Positions 1 through 8,671 of a stretch of 22,255 bases of DNA are shown here, in pieces. Source of the stretch: an uncultured Clostridia bacterium (lineage in GTDB: Bacteria > Bacillota > Clostridia > UBA1381); NCBI GenBank assembly GCA_934454215.1, contig CAKSGG010000046.1, positions 1-22,255 on the forward strand, given 5' to 3'. Position 1 is the first letter of the stretch. The number at the start of each line of letters is the position of its first letter. Under the pieces are notes generated by a model. The model searched no databases and had not been told where the DNA came from. It was given only the letters and a program-made list of their open reading frames with translations. A program made the translations under genes and the position numbers.

Positions 1-346
1 TTTTCCCGTTGTTTGAAAATGCCGTTACCCCTTTCACAGTCGGAAATTCTTTTACCGCATCGCTTATATACCTGACATATGCGTCCTCATCTGCGTTTTC
101 GGTAAAAATACGCTGAAATTCCTTGTCATCGCATATATGCTCCGCCGCATATTCTATCATCCAAATATTAAAAAATACAATTTTATCATTTTGCTCCGTT
201 TCATGCAGTGCGTTTTGTATTGTACTTCTTTCAAGATAATTTGAATAATTATGATACACAAAAATCGAAAAGCAGATAAACGGAATAAAACAAACCGTAA
301 TCATTGCGGCAAGCATTTTATTCCGTATTCCAAATATATTTTTCAT
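1..346 (-). CDS. Sensor histidine kinase, N-terminal part (cut by window edge)
   Basis: The reading frame starts at ATG 346 and runs off the window after 115 codons. It opens with a basic stretch and one hydrophobic membrane segment (about residues 10-30), followed by a soluble, probably extracellular region. This is the usual N-terminus of YesM-type sensor kinases (membrane helix, extracellular sensor, HAMP, kinase), but the kinase part lies outside the window. The ribosome binding site (GGAGG at about 354-359) sits inside the last codons of the upstream response regulator, whose stop codon is 3 bases before this start, so the two are co-transcribed and probably translationally coupled. The kinase identity is inferred from this pairing with a YesN-type regulator; the visible residues alone would not prove it. 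Confidence 0.7.
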   Translation of the reverse strand, partial: MKNIFGIRNKMLAAMITVCFIPFICFSIFVYHNYSNYLERSTIQNALHETEQNDKIVFFNIWMIEYAAEHICDDKEFQRIFTENADEDAYVRYISDAVKEFPTVKGVTAFSNNGK

Positions 347-349
347 TAT

Positions 350-1876
350 TTATTCCTCCGTATTTTTCAGAAAAACCTTTGGGGATTTTCCGTAATAGCT
401 CTTAAATGTACGGCTGAAATTTTCATAATTCAAATAGCCTATTTTTTCTGCAATTTCATATAATTTGTACTCGTTGCTTTGAAGAAGTTCCAAAGCTTTT
501 TTCATACGTATATCCGTCAGATACTGATTAAAGTACATTCCCGTTTCTGCTCTGAAAACTCTTGAAATGTGATTATATGTAACAAACAGTTCGTTTTGAG
601 CAAGCTTATTCAGTTTCAGACTCGGGTCGGAATAATGCTTATGCGCATACGCAATTGCCCTGTTTACTATAGCGCTGTATTTATTGCCTGCATTAATTAT
701 TTGCTCTGTCAATTTTATAAACCATTCCGCATAATCGTTCACCGAACCGTCATTTACAAGCCGTTTCCCGTTTTCAATATCAGACTCATCAATGCTGTCA
801 ACTCCGTTTTGAGTTATATATAATCTTATTTCGTAATAGCTTTGGTCCAAAAGCTGACGCACCTTATCAATAAACTTAAGTGATACTCCTTTTACATCAA
901 AAAGCCTCGGTATCGCCTCTTTTAATTCCGAAAGCTGCATAGACGTCATATAATATCGTATTTTTTCTATTCGTTTTTTTACATCAATATCGCCGTCAAG
1001 ACTGTCATACGACGAATACATCAGTAATTTTCCGTTACCTGCTATATAGCAGTATTCGGCGCTTTTTACCGCTTGATTATATGTTTCTTGTATCTTGTCA
1101 AGCCTTTCAAATTTTCTGCTCATTCCGCCATTGACAACACAATATATTTTTTTGTTCAATCCGCTTACAATTCTTTCATACAATTCATATCCGCTTATAT
1201 GCGCTATCCCTGTCGGAATTATCAATATATATTCATCACTGTACCGTCTTGTGCAAAGTATGTTTTTTCCCGAAATGACTTCATTTACGGTATCATCTAT
1301 AATTTTATGAATTTCTTCAATCGATACATTTTCCTTGCTTCTGAGCTTATTATAATCAAGAATTTTAAGCGCCATAACACGTTTTGTCATTTTCTCAAAT
1401 TCCGCAGCAGCCTCGGCGGGACAATCATTACCCTCCGTTCCGTCAATCAGATGCCCTATGTACTTTTTTAACTTATCTTCATCTTTTAAAATCGTATTTT
1501 CAAGTGATATTATATCCGCAAGCCTTTTGAGTGATTCTTCAAATTCCTCGGGTATAAGCTCGGATTTAAGAAAATAATCGACCGCTCCCAATTTGAATGT
1601 TTTTCGCACAAAGCTGAAATCATCATACCCGCTTAAAACAATAAATTTAAGCCACGGATATTTTTTTGATGCTGTATCTATAAATTCCATTCCCGACATT
1701 CCCGACATTTTTATATCAACAATCGCAATTTTTATGTCGGGCGTTATAATTTCCAATGCTTCTTCACCGCTTGAAGCATTGCCCGATATTTCTATTCCTA
1801 TTTTTCCGTAATCAATTAAATTTGACAAAACCGTATACATAAACGGCTCGTCATCAACGATAATCATACCAATCAT
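350..1876 (-). CDS. YesN-type response regulator with AraC DNA-binding domain
   Basis: A 508-residue two-component response regulator. The receiver domain fills about residues 1-120, with the acidic pair D8-D9, phosphoacceptor D54 (IVDIKM), S82 and the conserved lysine K104 (DYFLK). A middle region of unknown fold (about 120-395) is followed by a C-terminal AraC/XylS double helix-turn-helix (about 405-508, ending KSYYGKSPKVFLKN). This architecture is typical of YesN regulators that control sugar uptake and glycan degradation genes in Firmicutes. An earlier in-frame ATG exists at 1897, but AGGCGG lies 8 bases before the ATG at 1876, giving MIGMIIVDDEP, so I chose the latter. The gene follows the GH2/uronate operon and precedes its kinase, so that operon is the likely target. 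Confidence 0.92.
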   Translation of the reverse strand: MIGMIIVDDEPFMYTVLSNLIDYGKIGIEISGNASSGEEALEIITPDIKIAIVDIKMSGMSGMEFIDTASKKYPWLKFIVLSGYDDFSFVRKTFKLGAVDYFLKSELIPEEFEESLKRLADIISLENTILKDEDKLKKYIGHLIDGTEGNDCPAEAAAEFEKMTKRVMALKILDYNKLRSKENVSIEEIHKIIDDTVNEVISGKNILCTRRYSDEYILIIPTGIAHISGYELYERIVSGLNKKIYCVVNGGMSRKFERLDKIQETYNQAVKSAEYCYIAGNGKLLMYSSYDSLDGDIDVKKRIEKIRYYMTSMQLSELKEAIPRLFDVKGVSLKFIDKVRQLLDQSYYEIRLYITQNGVDSIDESDIENGKRLVNDGSVNDYAEWFIKLTEQIINAGNKYSAIVNRAIAYAHKHYSDPSLKLNKLAQNELFVTYNHISRVFRAETGMYFNQYLTDIRMKKALELLQSNEYKLYEIAEKIGYLNYENFSRTFKSYYGKSPKVFLKNTEE

Positions 1877-1933
1877 GCCAGTACCCGCCTTCAACATTCA
1901 GCTTTATCAGCCATAAATTTCTACATTATGTTT

Positions 1934-1962
1934 ATTATAACATTTTTCTTTGTATATTACAA
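1934..1962 (-). promoter_or_regulatory. Promoter of the response regulator-kinase pair
   Basis: On the minus strand TTGTAA (1962-1957) and TATAAT (1939-1934) are separated by exactly 17 bases, with a TGT extended -10 directly before the hexamer. The predicted start is near 1927, leaving a leader of about 50 bases before the ATG at 1876. The two-component genes can therefore be transcribed independently of the upstream sugar operon. Confidence 0.65.
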
Positions 1963-1990
1963 ATCCTTTTTTATCCTTTTTAATTATTTT

Positions 1991-3076
1991 TTACATCACT
2001 GCTTTGAGAGCTTTAAAAAATCTTTCTTTATGCTTATAATCATCAGATACAAACGGACTCTTCAATACCAAATTATATATTTTTTCAAAATTCTCATTAG
2101 TGTTTTCTATTCCGATTTGTGACAGTCTTATAGGAACGTCATGCGTTTCCATAACATTTTCCAGCCATGGAACAATATCCTCGCATTGATTATATATACT
2201 CTGTGCAATAAGTCCTATTCCTACAACCTCTCCGTGCAGAAATGTAAGCGCCTCCTGCGTGAAAAGCGTTCTGACGCAATAATAAAACTCATGCCCTATG
2301 GCACTCTGCCCGAAACCCTTTGATATTCCGCTTATAATTCCCGTTATCGGAATTGCAAGATATATAAAGCTGTTTAAATCCTCCGTTACCTCGCCTTTTT
2401 TGACAGCATCAAGTGCTGACGGGAGCAAGCTGTTTAAATTATTATATGTATGCTTTGCCAATATACTTGCCGTATAAATGTCCATCGGCATTGACGATGT
2501 ATCAATCGTCGGCTTGCCGTTTTTCATCTCAATATATTTTGCAATTGCGTCCATATATCCCGCCATAAATAAACGTATCGGCTGTTTTGCCATTATATCC
2601 ATATCAACAAGCACCGCATTTACTTCATATCTTTGATAAAAATTCCCTACGGTTTTCCCTGTATCATCGTAAAGCACGCTCAAGGTCGTGTATGCGGCAC
2701 AGGTTGCTGACGATGTCGGAATATTTATAACAGGGCAGTTTAATTTGCACGCTGTCAACTGCGCAAAATCCATTATACGTCCTCCTCCGACGCCTACTAC
2801 CATATCGCAGTCTGATTTATTAAATCTCTCTGACGCTTTTTCCGCACCGCTGTAGCTGCAATGCCCTTCATAACAATATATTTCATATCCGATTTTATTT
2901 TCATCAAGTGATTTGCACAGCTTATCCTTTACAATTGACAATGCAGTCGGCCCGCCTATAATAAATGCCTTTTTCCCGTACCGTGCAATTTCTTCACCTG
3001 ATTTTTCTATAAGCCCCTTTTCCTGTCTGTAACGGCCGCAGCCGAATTTATATGCTATATCTATAATCTCTGACAT
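1991..3076 (-). CDS. GldA-like iron-containing polyol dehydrogenase
   Basis: A 361-residue member of the iron-containing alcohol dehydrogenase / glycerol dehydrogenase superfamily. The N-terminal nucleotide-binding domain carries IIGGP (39-43) and the GVGGGRIMD motif (95-103). The C-terminal helical domain carries the expected metal ligands D176, H262 (IGHEF) and H281 (FLHGE). Length matches glycerol or glycerol-1-phosphate dehydrogenases. AAAGGAG lies 5 bases before the ATG, and only 12 bases separate it from the KduD-like gene, so it is the last gene of the GH2 operon. Members of this family reduce or oxidise diverse polyols and sugar derivatives with NAD(P). In this context a sugar-acid or polyol intermediate is more likely than glycerol, but the substrate cannot be read from the sequence. 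Confidence 0.82.
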   Translation of the reverse strand: MSEIIDIAYKFGCGRYRQEKGLIEKSGEEIARYGKKAFIIGGPTALSIVKDKLCKSLDENKIGYEIYCYEGHCSYSGAEKASERFNKSDCDMVVGVGGGRIMDFAQLTACKLNCPVINIPTSSATCAAYTTLSVLYDDTGKTVGNFYQRYEVNAVLVDMDIMAKQPIRLFMAGYMDAIAKYIEMKNGKPTIDTSSMPMDIYTASILAKHTYNNLNSLLPSALDAVKKGEVTEDLNSFIYLAIPITGIISGISKGFGQSAIGHEFYYCVRTLFTQEALTFLHGEVVGIGLIAQSIYNQCEDIVPWLENVMETHDVPIRLSQIGIENTNENFEKIYNLVLKSPFVSDDYKHKERFFKALKAVM

Positions 3077-3088
3077 TTCTTTCTCCTT

Positions 3089-3841
3089 TCAGCAACCCAA
3101 ATATCCGCCGTCAACAGGTATTATTGCACCGTTTATATAATCGGCCGCAGCCGATGATAAAAATAATACAACGCCTTTTACATCATTCGGCGTACCCCAG
3201 CGCTTTGCCGGTATTCTTGCTGTAATCTGCCTGTTTCGTTCTTCGTTGTTTATAATTGCCGTATTCATTTCGGTAGCCATATACCCGGGAGCAATCGCAT
3301 TTACATTCACACCTCTGTGCGCCCATTCATTAGAAAGCGCCTTTGTAAGCTGTGCAACTCCGCCCTTGCTTGCCGCATATGCCGGAACGGTAAAGCCTCC
3401 GAAAAAGCTTAACATACTTGCCACATTTATAATTTTTCCGTATCCGTTTTTCAGCATCTCATTACCGGCAAGACTGCACAAATGAAATACTGCCGTAAGA
3501 TTTATTTCAATAACCTTATCCCAATCGCTTAACGGAAATTCCTCAGACGGGTGACGCTTTTGAATACCCGCACAATTCACCATAATATCAACGCCGCCAA
3601 GAATTTTAAGTGCCTTGTTAAATGCCGATGTTCTGCCTTCTTCACTTGAAATATCACCATATATTCCATAAATTTCTCCTAATTCCGAGAGCTCATGAAC
3701 TGTATCATTCAGCTTGGGGCTTATATCTATTACAGCCGCTTTTGCGCCGTATTCCAAAAAGCCTTCGGTCATACCCTTGCCCAGTCCCGTCGCTCCGCCT
3801 GTTATTATTACTTTTTTGTCTTTTACATCAAATAAATTCAT
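3089..3841 (-). CDS. kduD: KduD-like 2-dehydro-3-deoxy-D-gluconate 5-dehydrogenase
   Basis: A 250-residue classical short-chain dehydrogenase. The Rossmann motif TGGATGLGKG is at 14-23, NCAG at 89-92, and the catalytic tetrad N114, S142, Y155, K159. The stretches EFPLSDWDKVIEINLTAVF, ASMLSFFGG and NAIAPGYMAT are what I know from KduD proteins, more specific than a generic SDR. KduD interconverts 2,5-diketo-3-deoxygluconate and 2-keto-3-deoxygluconate in breakdown of unsaturated or deoxy uronates. An in-frame ATG at 3862 overlaps the stop of the upstream gene (ATGA) but has no ribosome binding site. GGAGG lies 6 bases before the ATG at 3841 and 3 bases before one at 3844, so 3841 is preferred. 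Confidence 0.88.
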   Translation of the reverse strand: MNLFDVKDKKVIITGGATGLGKGMTEGFLEYGAKAAVIDISPKLNDTVHELSELGEIYGIYGDISSEEGRTSAFNKALKILGGVDIMVNCAGIQKRHPSEEFPLSDWDKVIEINLTAVFHLCSLAGNEMLKNGYGKIINVASMLSFFGGFTVPAYAASKGGVAQLTKALSNEWAHRGVNVNAIAPGYMATEMNTAIINNEERNRQITARIPAKRWGTPNDVKGVVLFLSSAAADYINGAIIPVDGGYLGC

Positions 3842-3858
3842 CATAATCCTCCGTTCTG

Positions 3859-4629
3859 TCATGACAATTCAGGGTCTGTAACCGCTAAATCGTATCTTCT
3901 GCTTTCATGCCGTCTTGCTCCCAAAATCCAAAAATATATGTTTTTACTGTCCGGGACTGCTGCCGTGGGGTGATATCCGACAGGAGCTTCAACCATACTT
4001 CCGCTTTTTACTATATGACACACCGCATCATCAAAGCTGCTGCCCATTTCATAACTGAAATGCAAGCCGTAGGTTTCTATATCAAAATAGCAATACACCT
4101 CTTCCAAATCCTTTTCATGCTGATGAGGCGGCCAGCTTGTCCATGCTCCGTCTGCACTCCATGTTACACCGCATATAAGCCTTGACGCTTTATCCTGCGG
4201 AGCAAGCGTAAACATAACCTCACGCTGTCCGCTCCCTTCTCCGTGAATTTGGTGTATATCCCCTATGGGCAGACTGAAATCCATTTTTCTGACAAACGGC
4301 TTTCCAAACCCCTCGCACGGTGCTTTCCCGATATATAAAACAGCGTCGTTTTTGAATTCTATTATTATTTTTGTTTTCGACGGAGCATAAAAGCTGTCAA
4401 GTTTTTGCAGCTCATATTTATTATTATCTACGAAAACAACTATATCTCCACTTACAATAAGAGCATTTATTTCTTCTTTTTCAAAATACAAATCATACTT
4501 TTCGCCGCCCTTTGCATTTAACCTTGAAACGCCCAAAACCTCCGTTTCATCGCAATACGGAACAATAACGTCATTCATTCCGTATTCTTCGCTTGATTTT
4601 TTATGCCATAGCTTTAACTTTTCGTTCAT
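3859..4629 (-). CDS. IolB/KduI-family isomerase (5-deoxyglucuronate isomerase-like)
   Basis: A 256-residue bicupin of the IolB/KduI family. The diagnostic segment GEGSGQREV (130-138) is followed by the metal-binding cupin motif WPPHQHEKDLEEVYCYF (166-182), giving ligands H169, H171 and E176, then H220 in the GYHPTAAVP segment. This pattern is closer to IolB (5-deoxy-glucuronate isomerase of inositol breakdown) than to classical KduI. However, no inositol genes are here and the next gene is KduD-like, so it may do the KduI job (4-deoxy-5-keto-uronate to 2,5-diketo-3-deoxygluconate). GGAGG lies 6 bases before the ATG, inside the final codons of the GH2 gene, whose stop ends one base upstream. 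Confidence 0.82.
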   Translation of the reverse strand: MNEKLKLWHKKSSEEYGMNDVIVPYCDETEVLGVSRLNAKGGEKYDLYFEKEEINALIVSGDIVVFVDNNKYELQKLDSFYAPSKTKIIIEFKNDAVLYIGKAPCEGFGKPFVRKMDFSLPIGDIHQIHGEGSGQREVMFTLAPQDKASRLICGVTWSADGAWTSWPPHQHEKDLEEVYCYFDIETYGLHFSYEMGSSFDDAVCHIVKSGSMVEAPVGYHPTAAVPDSKNIYFWILGARRHESRRYDLAVTDPELS

Positions 4630-4630
4630 G

Positions 4631-7363
4631 TCAATCCTCCGTTAATAATTTTATTATTCTTTTCAGCGTATATTTTCCGCATGAATCGTTAAACAGCTTC
4701 ATCGCAGCCACTGCCGTTTTTGTACCGTTTACTTTTCCGTCTATATAATAAACACAGTCGTTTATCTTTTTTGTCTGCATTTTTTCAAAATATACAGTAG
4801 AATTTTTTGTTACTTCTTCTTTGTTTTTTATTCGCTGTATAAGCCTGATGCTGTTATTTATATCCGTCAGACCAAGCTTTTCAATTATTTTATTGCGCAA
4901 TATCGGCTCTTTCCCTTGTATACAGGAATAATAACGCAAATCAGCCCAGCCGTCATTTTCAGGCTGATTAAATAATTCACCGTCAATTACGGTTGTGCAG
5001 TTGCCTTCGTCCCACCCCGCACGGAACGGGGCATAAAATGTGTTTAAATCAAAGAAAGTATTTCCCGGTATTTCATCGGGATATAAATTATTATCAAAAC
5101 CGCCGTTATCTATGTACAGAACAGGCACTCCGCATTTCGTAAAAAGCTCTGATACCTCATCTATGCGGTCGCATATAAGCAAGTCGGGCTTTGACTTTTT
5201 CATTGCATCGTCAATATAATTTTTCAGCTTGTCATCACTGGGTACAAATCCGTATTCGGGAATCACGCAGCCCAACAGAATTGAAATCCAATTCCATATC
5301 TGCACTGCACCGTTAATCTGAGTTTCTATGCTGTCCGATAAATACTCATCATGAACAAAATATACAATTTTATCGCTCAGATTTATTTTTTCATTCGGGT
5401 AGCACCATAGCTCCATACTGTTTTCACATAATATTTTACTGTCTTTTTCAAAGCTCATATACAATTTCAATTCCGTCGGGCAAGCAAGCGGCGGCATTGT
5501 AATATTTATTTTAGCCTTTTTTGAAATCTCACCCATTTTGCAGCCGGTATCCATAAAACGTTCATTGTAAAAAATATTATTATTATCGGTCAACACACAT
5601 TTTAAATCCGCACTTGATACGTCTCTCCCGCTGAAATTCGATACCGTTATATTAAATTCCGCATTTTCACCGCACCCGAATGTTCTTCCGTAAAAATCTC
5701 TGTCCGCAAAAATACCGAGAGGAGAATTTGCAGTGCTTTTCAATATTTCCGTTCCGCTGTCACCGTATTCTCCCATATCGTCACATAAGCCGCCGCACCG
5801 CAAGCCCATTCTGAAAAATGTCCAGTATACATAGCCGCTGATTCCGCTTTGTCTGCGCATTGCTTCAAATGCCGTTCTTGCACACATAACACTCAGCCTG
5901 CGGGAATTTTGTATTATGCGTTCTTTTAAATCCTCCAATCCGCTGTAGGCAAACAGCTTATCATTTTCTGCCTCTGCGCTTAAACAATATCCGTTTTGCG
6001 GCATAAGCTTGTCTTCTCTGCCGTCGGGACATACTCCGTATTTCCCAAACTCATGTACTATACAAGGCTTATTATCCAATGCTCCTTCAAGAAAACTCCA
6101 CGGAGTTTTTGCCAATCCGTCATACGCCCATCTGAACTCCTGACTCCATAAATGCGGTGTCATTATATCATTGGGCAATTGCGGCGTTTCTCCCTGATAA
6201 CCGAAACACAGCATTGCCAACTGATTTTTTGTATTTTCTTTTATGATGCTATACCCGTTCAGCGCTGTAATATGCTCTTTTTTATCCTTAACAAGGAGCT
6301 GTGCACCTTCGTTTCCCAGACAATAATCCGCAATACACGGATGAGTTCTCGTTTGAATAATATAATTTTTCAGAATTTCAAATCCTGTTTGAGTATCTTT
6401 TATGCGATTGAAATTTGATAGTATCGGAATTTCAACACTTACCATTATTCCCAATTCATCACATACCTGCAATTCCGTTTCTGTCGGCGAGTGTGTATGA
6501 TAACGGTAAAAATTAAACCCCAGTTCTTTAAATTTTTTGAAACGCTTTCTTATAATGTCCTTATCAATAAGCGGGCTTATTGTCGGCGAAAAATATTCTT
6601 CACCGCCGCCAAATGCGTAAAACGGGATTTTATTTAACAATATCCTGTTTCCCGAACACTCCAAAGTCCTTATTCCGAATTTGAATTTATACTCTGTTTT
6701 TCCCACAGCGATTTCAGCAGTATATAATTTAGGATTGTCAATGCTCCACATTTCGCACCCTGACATATCAAATTCAGTTTCAATTATATTATCAAATCTT
6801 TCAAAATGTTTTTTTATCACGTGTCCGTCATCGGTTATTTTAATCTCCGCATATACATTTTCCGCATTGATTTTTGCCGTAATTTTAAATTTATCATCAC
6901 CGCAGATTATACACGGCTCCGTAACTCTGAAATCCGTACATTTTATAAACACATCGTCAAAAATTCCCGACCAGTTTAAAACGTCAAATCTCATTCCGCC
7001 GATTAAATCAAGATTTTTTTCTTTAATTACAATTCTTAACGTATTAATTCCCATTTGTAAAAAATCTGAAATTTCAAACTCAAATGCAGTCTGACAATAT
7101 TCCACTTCACCTATATAATTATCATTCACATACACCTCTGCATACGGCATTACGCCTTTCAGCGTTAAAACCATATACTCAAAAAGCTCGGAAATTTCAA
7201 ATTGTTTTGTAAATTCAGCCGTTCCGATAAACCCATTCTGCATTGCATCGGACGGGAATTTGCCGCTTAATTCTTCATAGCTTTGAATAGCAGACGGAAC
7301 ATTAACATTATAATTTATTCCGTCAACCGACATACTCCATTTTCCATTTAGTTTTATTATCAA
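4631..7363 (-). CDS. Glycoside hydrolase family 2 protein (beta-glucuronidase/galactosidase-like)
   Basis: A 910-residue GH2 enzyme. The N-terminal jelly-roll sugar-binding domain (about 1-145) contains the typical ..YVNDNYIGE.. segment. A beta-sandwich (about 145-240) and a TIM barrel (about 240-545) follow, with the acid/base glutamate E352 in CLGNEG and the nucleophile E438 in VHEFG. About 360 further residues form an Ig-like region and an extra C-terminal domain. There is no signal peptide, so it acts in the cytoplasm on imported oligosaccharides. The chosen start is TTG at 7363, preceded by AGGGGG with a 7-base gap; an upstream in-frame ATG at 7414 has no ribosome binding site and adds residues that do not look like GH2. 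First gene of an operon with uronate enzymes, which favours a uronide substrate, but this is inference. Confidence 0.85.
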   Translation of the reverse strand: MIIKLNGKWSMSVDGINYNVNVPSAIQSYEELSGKFPSDAMQNGFIGTAEFTKQFEISELFEYMVLTLKGVMPYAEVYVNDNYIGEVEYCQTAFEFEISDFLQMGINTLRIVIKEKNLDLIGGMRFDVLNWSGIFDDVFIKCTDFRVTEPCIICGDDKFKITAKINAENVYAEIKITDDGHVIKKHFERFDNIIETEFDMSGCEMWSIDNPKLYTAEIAVGKTEYKFKFGIRTLECSGNRILLNKIPFYAFGGGEEYFSPTISPLIDKDIIRKRFKKFKELGFNFYRYHTHSPTETELQVCDELGIMVSVEIPILSNFNRIKDTQTGFEILKNYIIQTRTHPCIADYCLGNEGAQLLVKDKKEHITALNGYSIIKENTKNQLAMLCFGYQGETPQLPNDIMTPHLWSQEFRWAYDGLAKTPWSFLEGALDNKPCIVHEFGKYGVCPDGREDKLMPQNGYCLSAEAENDKLFAYSGLEDLKERIIQNSRRLSVMCARTAFEAMRRQSGISGYVYWTFFRMGLRCGGLCDDMGEYGDSGTEILKSTANSPLGIFADRDFYGRTFGCGENAEFNITVSNFSGRDVSSADLKCVLTDNNNIFYNERFMDTGCKMGEISKKAKINITMPPLACPTELKLYMSFEKDSKILCENSMELWCYPNEKINLSDKIVYFVHDEYLSDSIETQINGAVQIWNWISILLGCVIPEYGFVPSDDKLKNYIDDAMKKSKPDLLICDRIDEVSELFTKCGVPVLYIDNGGFDNNLYPDEIPGNTFFDLNTFYAPFRAGWDEGNCTTVIDGELFNQPENDGWADLRYYSCIQGKEPILRNKIIEKLGLTDINNSIRLIQRIKNKEEVTKNSTVYFEKMQTKKINDCVYYIDGKVNGTKTAVAAMKLFNDSCGKYTLKRIIKLLTED

Positions 7364-7387
7364 GTCAACACCCCCTACAGCTATATA

Positions 7388-7393
7388 ATTATA
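7388..7393 (-). promoter_or_regulatory. Possible -10 element of the GH2 operon
   Basis: A perfect TATAAT on the minus strand lies 24 bases upstream of the TTG start of the GH2 gene. No good -35 is seen 16-18 bases upstream, which would fit an activator-dependent promoter (for example one using the nearby YesN-type regulator). In such AT-rich DNA the hexamer alone is weak evidence. Confidence 0.3.
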
Positions 7394-7453
7394 TTTTATC
7401 ATATACATATCCATATAAAATGAAAATTTATGATATTTCTTGATTTTACAAAT

Positions 7454-7503
7454 AAAAAAAGCGTTTTTCCTTGCGGCACAAATACCACCCGGAAAAACGC
7501 TTT
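7454..7503 (-). terminator. Intrinsic terminator of the spoIIIA-asp23 operon
   Basis: A perfect 13-bp stem (7491-7503 with 7458-7470) with a 20-base loop is followed on the minus strand by a run of seven T (7460-7454). It starts 9 bases after the asp23 stop codon and separates the sporulation operon from the GH2 operon in the same direction. Confidence 0.88.
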
Positions 7504-7512
7504 CAGCTTTAT

Positions 7513-7986
7513 TTAATCATTTATATCTTCCGCATCAACAGATAAATCTTCTTCAGGCGCTTCAATCAATTCAGGGTCTTCTTCAGGAAAATGAACCCCC
7601 TCAATATGAATATTCACCTTCTCCACTTTTAAGCCTGTCATGGTTTCAACGTTATCTTTGACGCTTTCCTGAATTTCCCACGCTAATTCGGGAATCCTTA
7701 CACCGTACTCCACCACAATGTATAAGTCAATTTTAACGGCATTTTCAGCCATTTCAACCTTTACGCCTTTTGACGGGCTTTTCTTTGCCGAAATTTTTTC
7801 AACAATACCTCCGGCAAATGATGAATACATTCCCGCAACGCCCTTTGTCTGAGTAGCTGCAATACCGGCTATAGTCGAAACAACATCAACCGAAATTTTT
7901 ATGTTGCCGATTTCAATATCATCCTCAACAACCTCTGTATTTACTGCTTCATCTGTTATTTCAGTGTTATTTACTTTCTCATCCAT
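7513..7986 (-). CDS. Asp23/Gls24 family envelope stress response protein (YqhY-like)
   Basis: A 157-residue acidic protein. The core (about 24-138) has the Asp23/Gls24 pattern: IKISVDVVSTIAGIAATQTKGVAGM, a GVKVE strand, then IDLYIVVEYGVRIPELAWEIQ and VEKVNIHIEGVHF. Both ends are rich in Glu and Asp and probably disordered. AGGAG lies 8 bases before the ATG. Genes of this family (yqhY in Bacillus) commonly lie near spoIIIA and nusB in Firmicutes, where they have been linked to envelope stress and fatty-acid or lipid homeostasis. Here it is 53 bases behind spoIIIAH and is the last gene before a terminator; nusB does not follow. Confidence 0.93.
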   Translation of the reverse strand: MDEKVNNTEITDEAVNTEVVEDDIEIGNIKISVDVVSTIAGIAATQTKGVAGMYSSFAGGIVEKISAKKSPSKGVKVEMAENAVKIDLYIVVEYGVRIPELAWEIQESVKDNVETMTGLKVEKVNIHIEGVHFPEEDPELIEAPEEDLSVDAEDIND

Positions 7987-8039
7987 TACCGTATCTCCTC
8001 TCGTTAATCAATGTTATTAATTCTATTGTACCACAAATT

Positions 8040-8639
8040 TTACTGAACTTCAACTATTTTTACATTATTTGATGAAATATTTAAAGTTTCTGTTGCAATT
8101 TCGGTTAATTTAACAACATCATCGTCATTAAAATTATCTTTTTTTACCATAATGTTGGCAGTTCCGTCCTCCAGACAAACACATATCTGGCTATATCCCT
8201 TTGATTGAGCAATGCTTTCCATGGAGTTTTCACGTTCCGTATTTGATGCGGTTTCAATAATTTTATCTCCCGCTTTTTTTCTGATTTCACTGTCGAATTT
8301 CTCATTTTCCGCCGTACTGTTCAATATTTCAAGCGATTTTGAACGTGCGGTTTCACGGTTTAATTTTGCCTGTTCAAAGTAATTTCCGTCATCTTTGACA
8401 GTTTCGACATTTGCAGTTTCCTTTGTTTCCTCCCCCTCCGCCGCAGTATCTGACGTTTCTTCAACATTAGCTTCGGGATTTGAAACATATTGAGCTTCTC
8501 CAAGTTTTTTCCCCGTTTCTATGTAGCTTTTACCGTCGGTCACACTTATTGTATCCTGATATGACCAGTTCAAATATCCTGCCATACCGATTAATACAAC
8601 AAGCGCCGCCGCAATTATCTCCTTTTTCTTAAATACCAT
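8040..8639 (-). CDS. spoIIIAH: Stage III sporulation protein AH
   Basis: A 199-residue SpoIIIAH-like protein. The N-terminus MVFKKKEIIAAALVVLIG gives one membrane anchor (about residues 7-24). A charged, Glu-rich linker (about 50-90) follows, then the C-terminal ring-forming domain containing ESIAQSKGYSQICVCLEDGTANIMV. In the mother cell this protein pairs with SpoIIQ of the forespore and forms part of the channel between the two cells. An upstream in-frame ATG at 8657 adds six residues; AAGGA 9 bases before the ATG at 8639 and the family-typical N-terminus favour 8639. It follows spoIIIAG with a gap of about 30 bases. Confidence 0.93.
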   Translation of the reverse strand: MVFKKKEIIAAALVVLIGMAGYLNWSYQDTISVTDGKSYIETGKKLGEAQYVSNPEANVEETSDTAAEGEETKETANVETVKDDGNYFEQAKLNRETARSKSLEILNSTAENEKFDSEIRKKAGDKIIETASNTERENSMESIAQSKGYSQICVCLEDGTANIMVKKDNFNDDDVVKLTEIATETLNISSNNVKIVEVQ

Positions 8640-8671
8640 GAATATCAGTCCTTTCATTTATATATTTTCCG

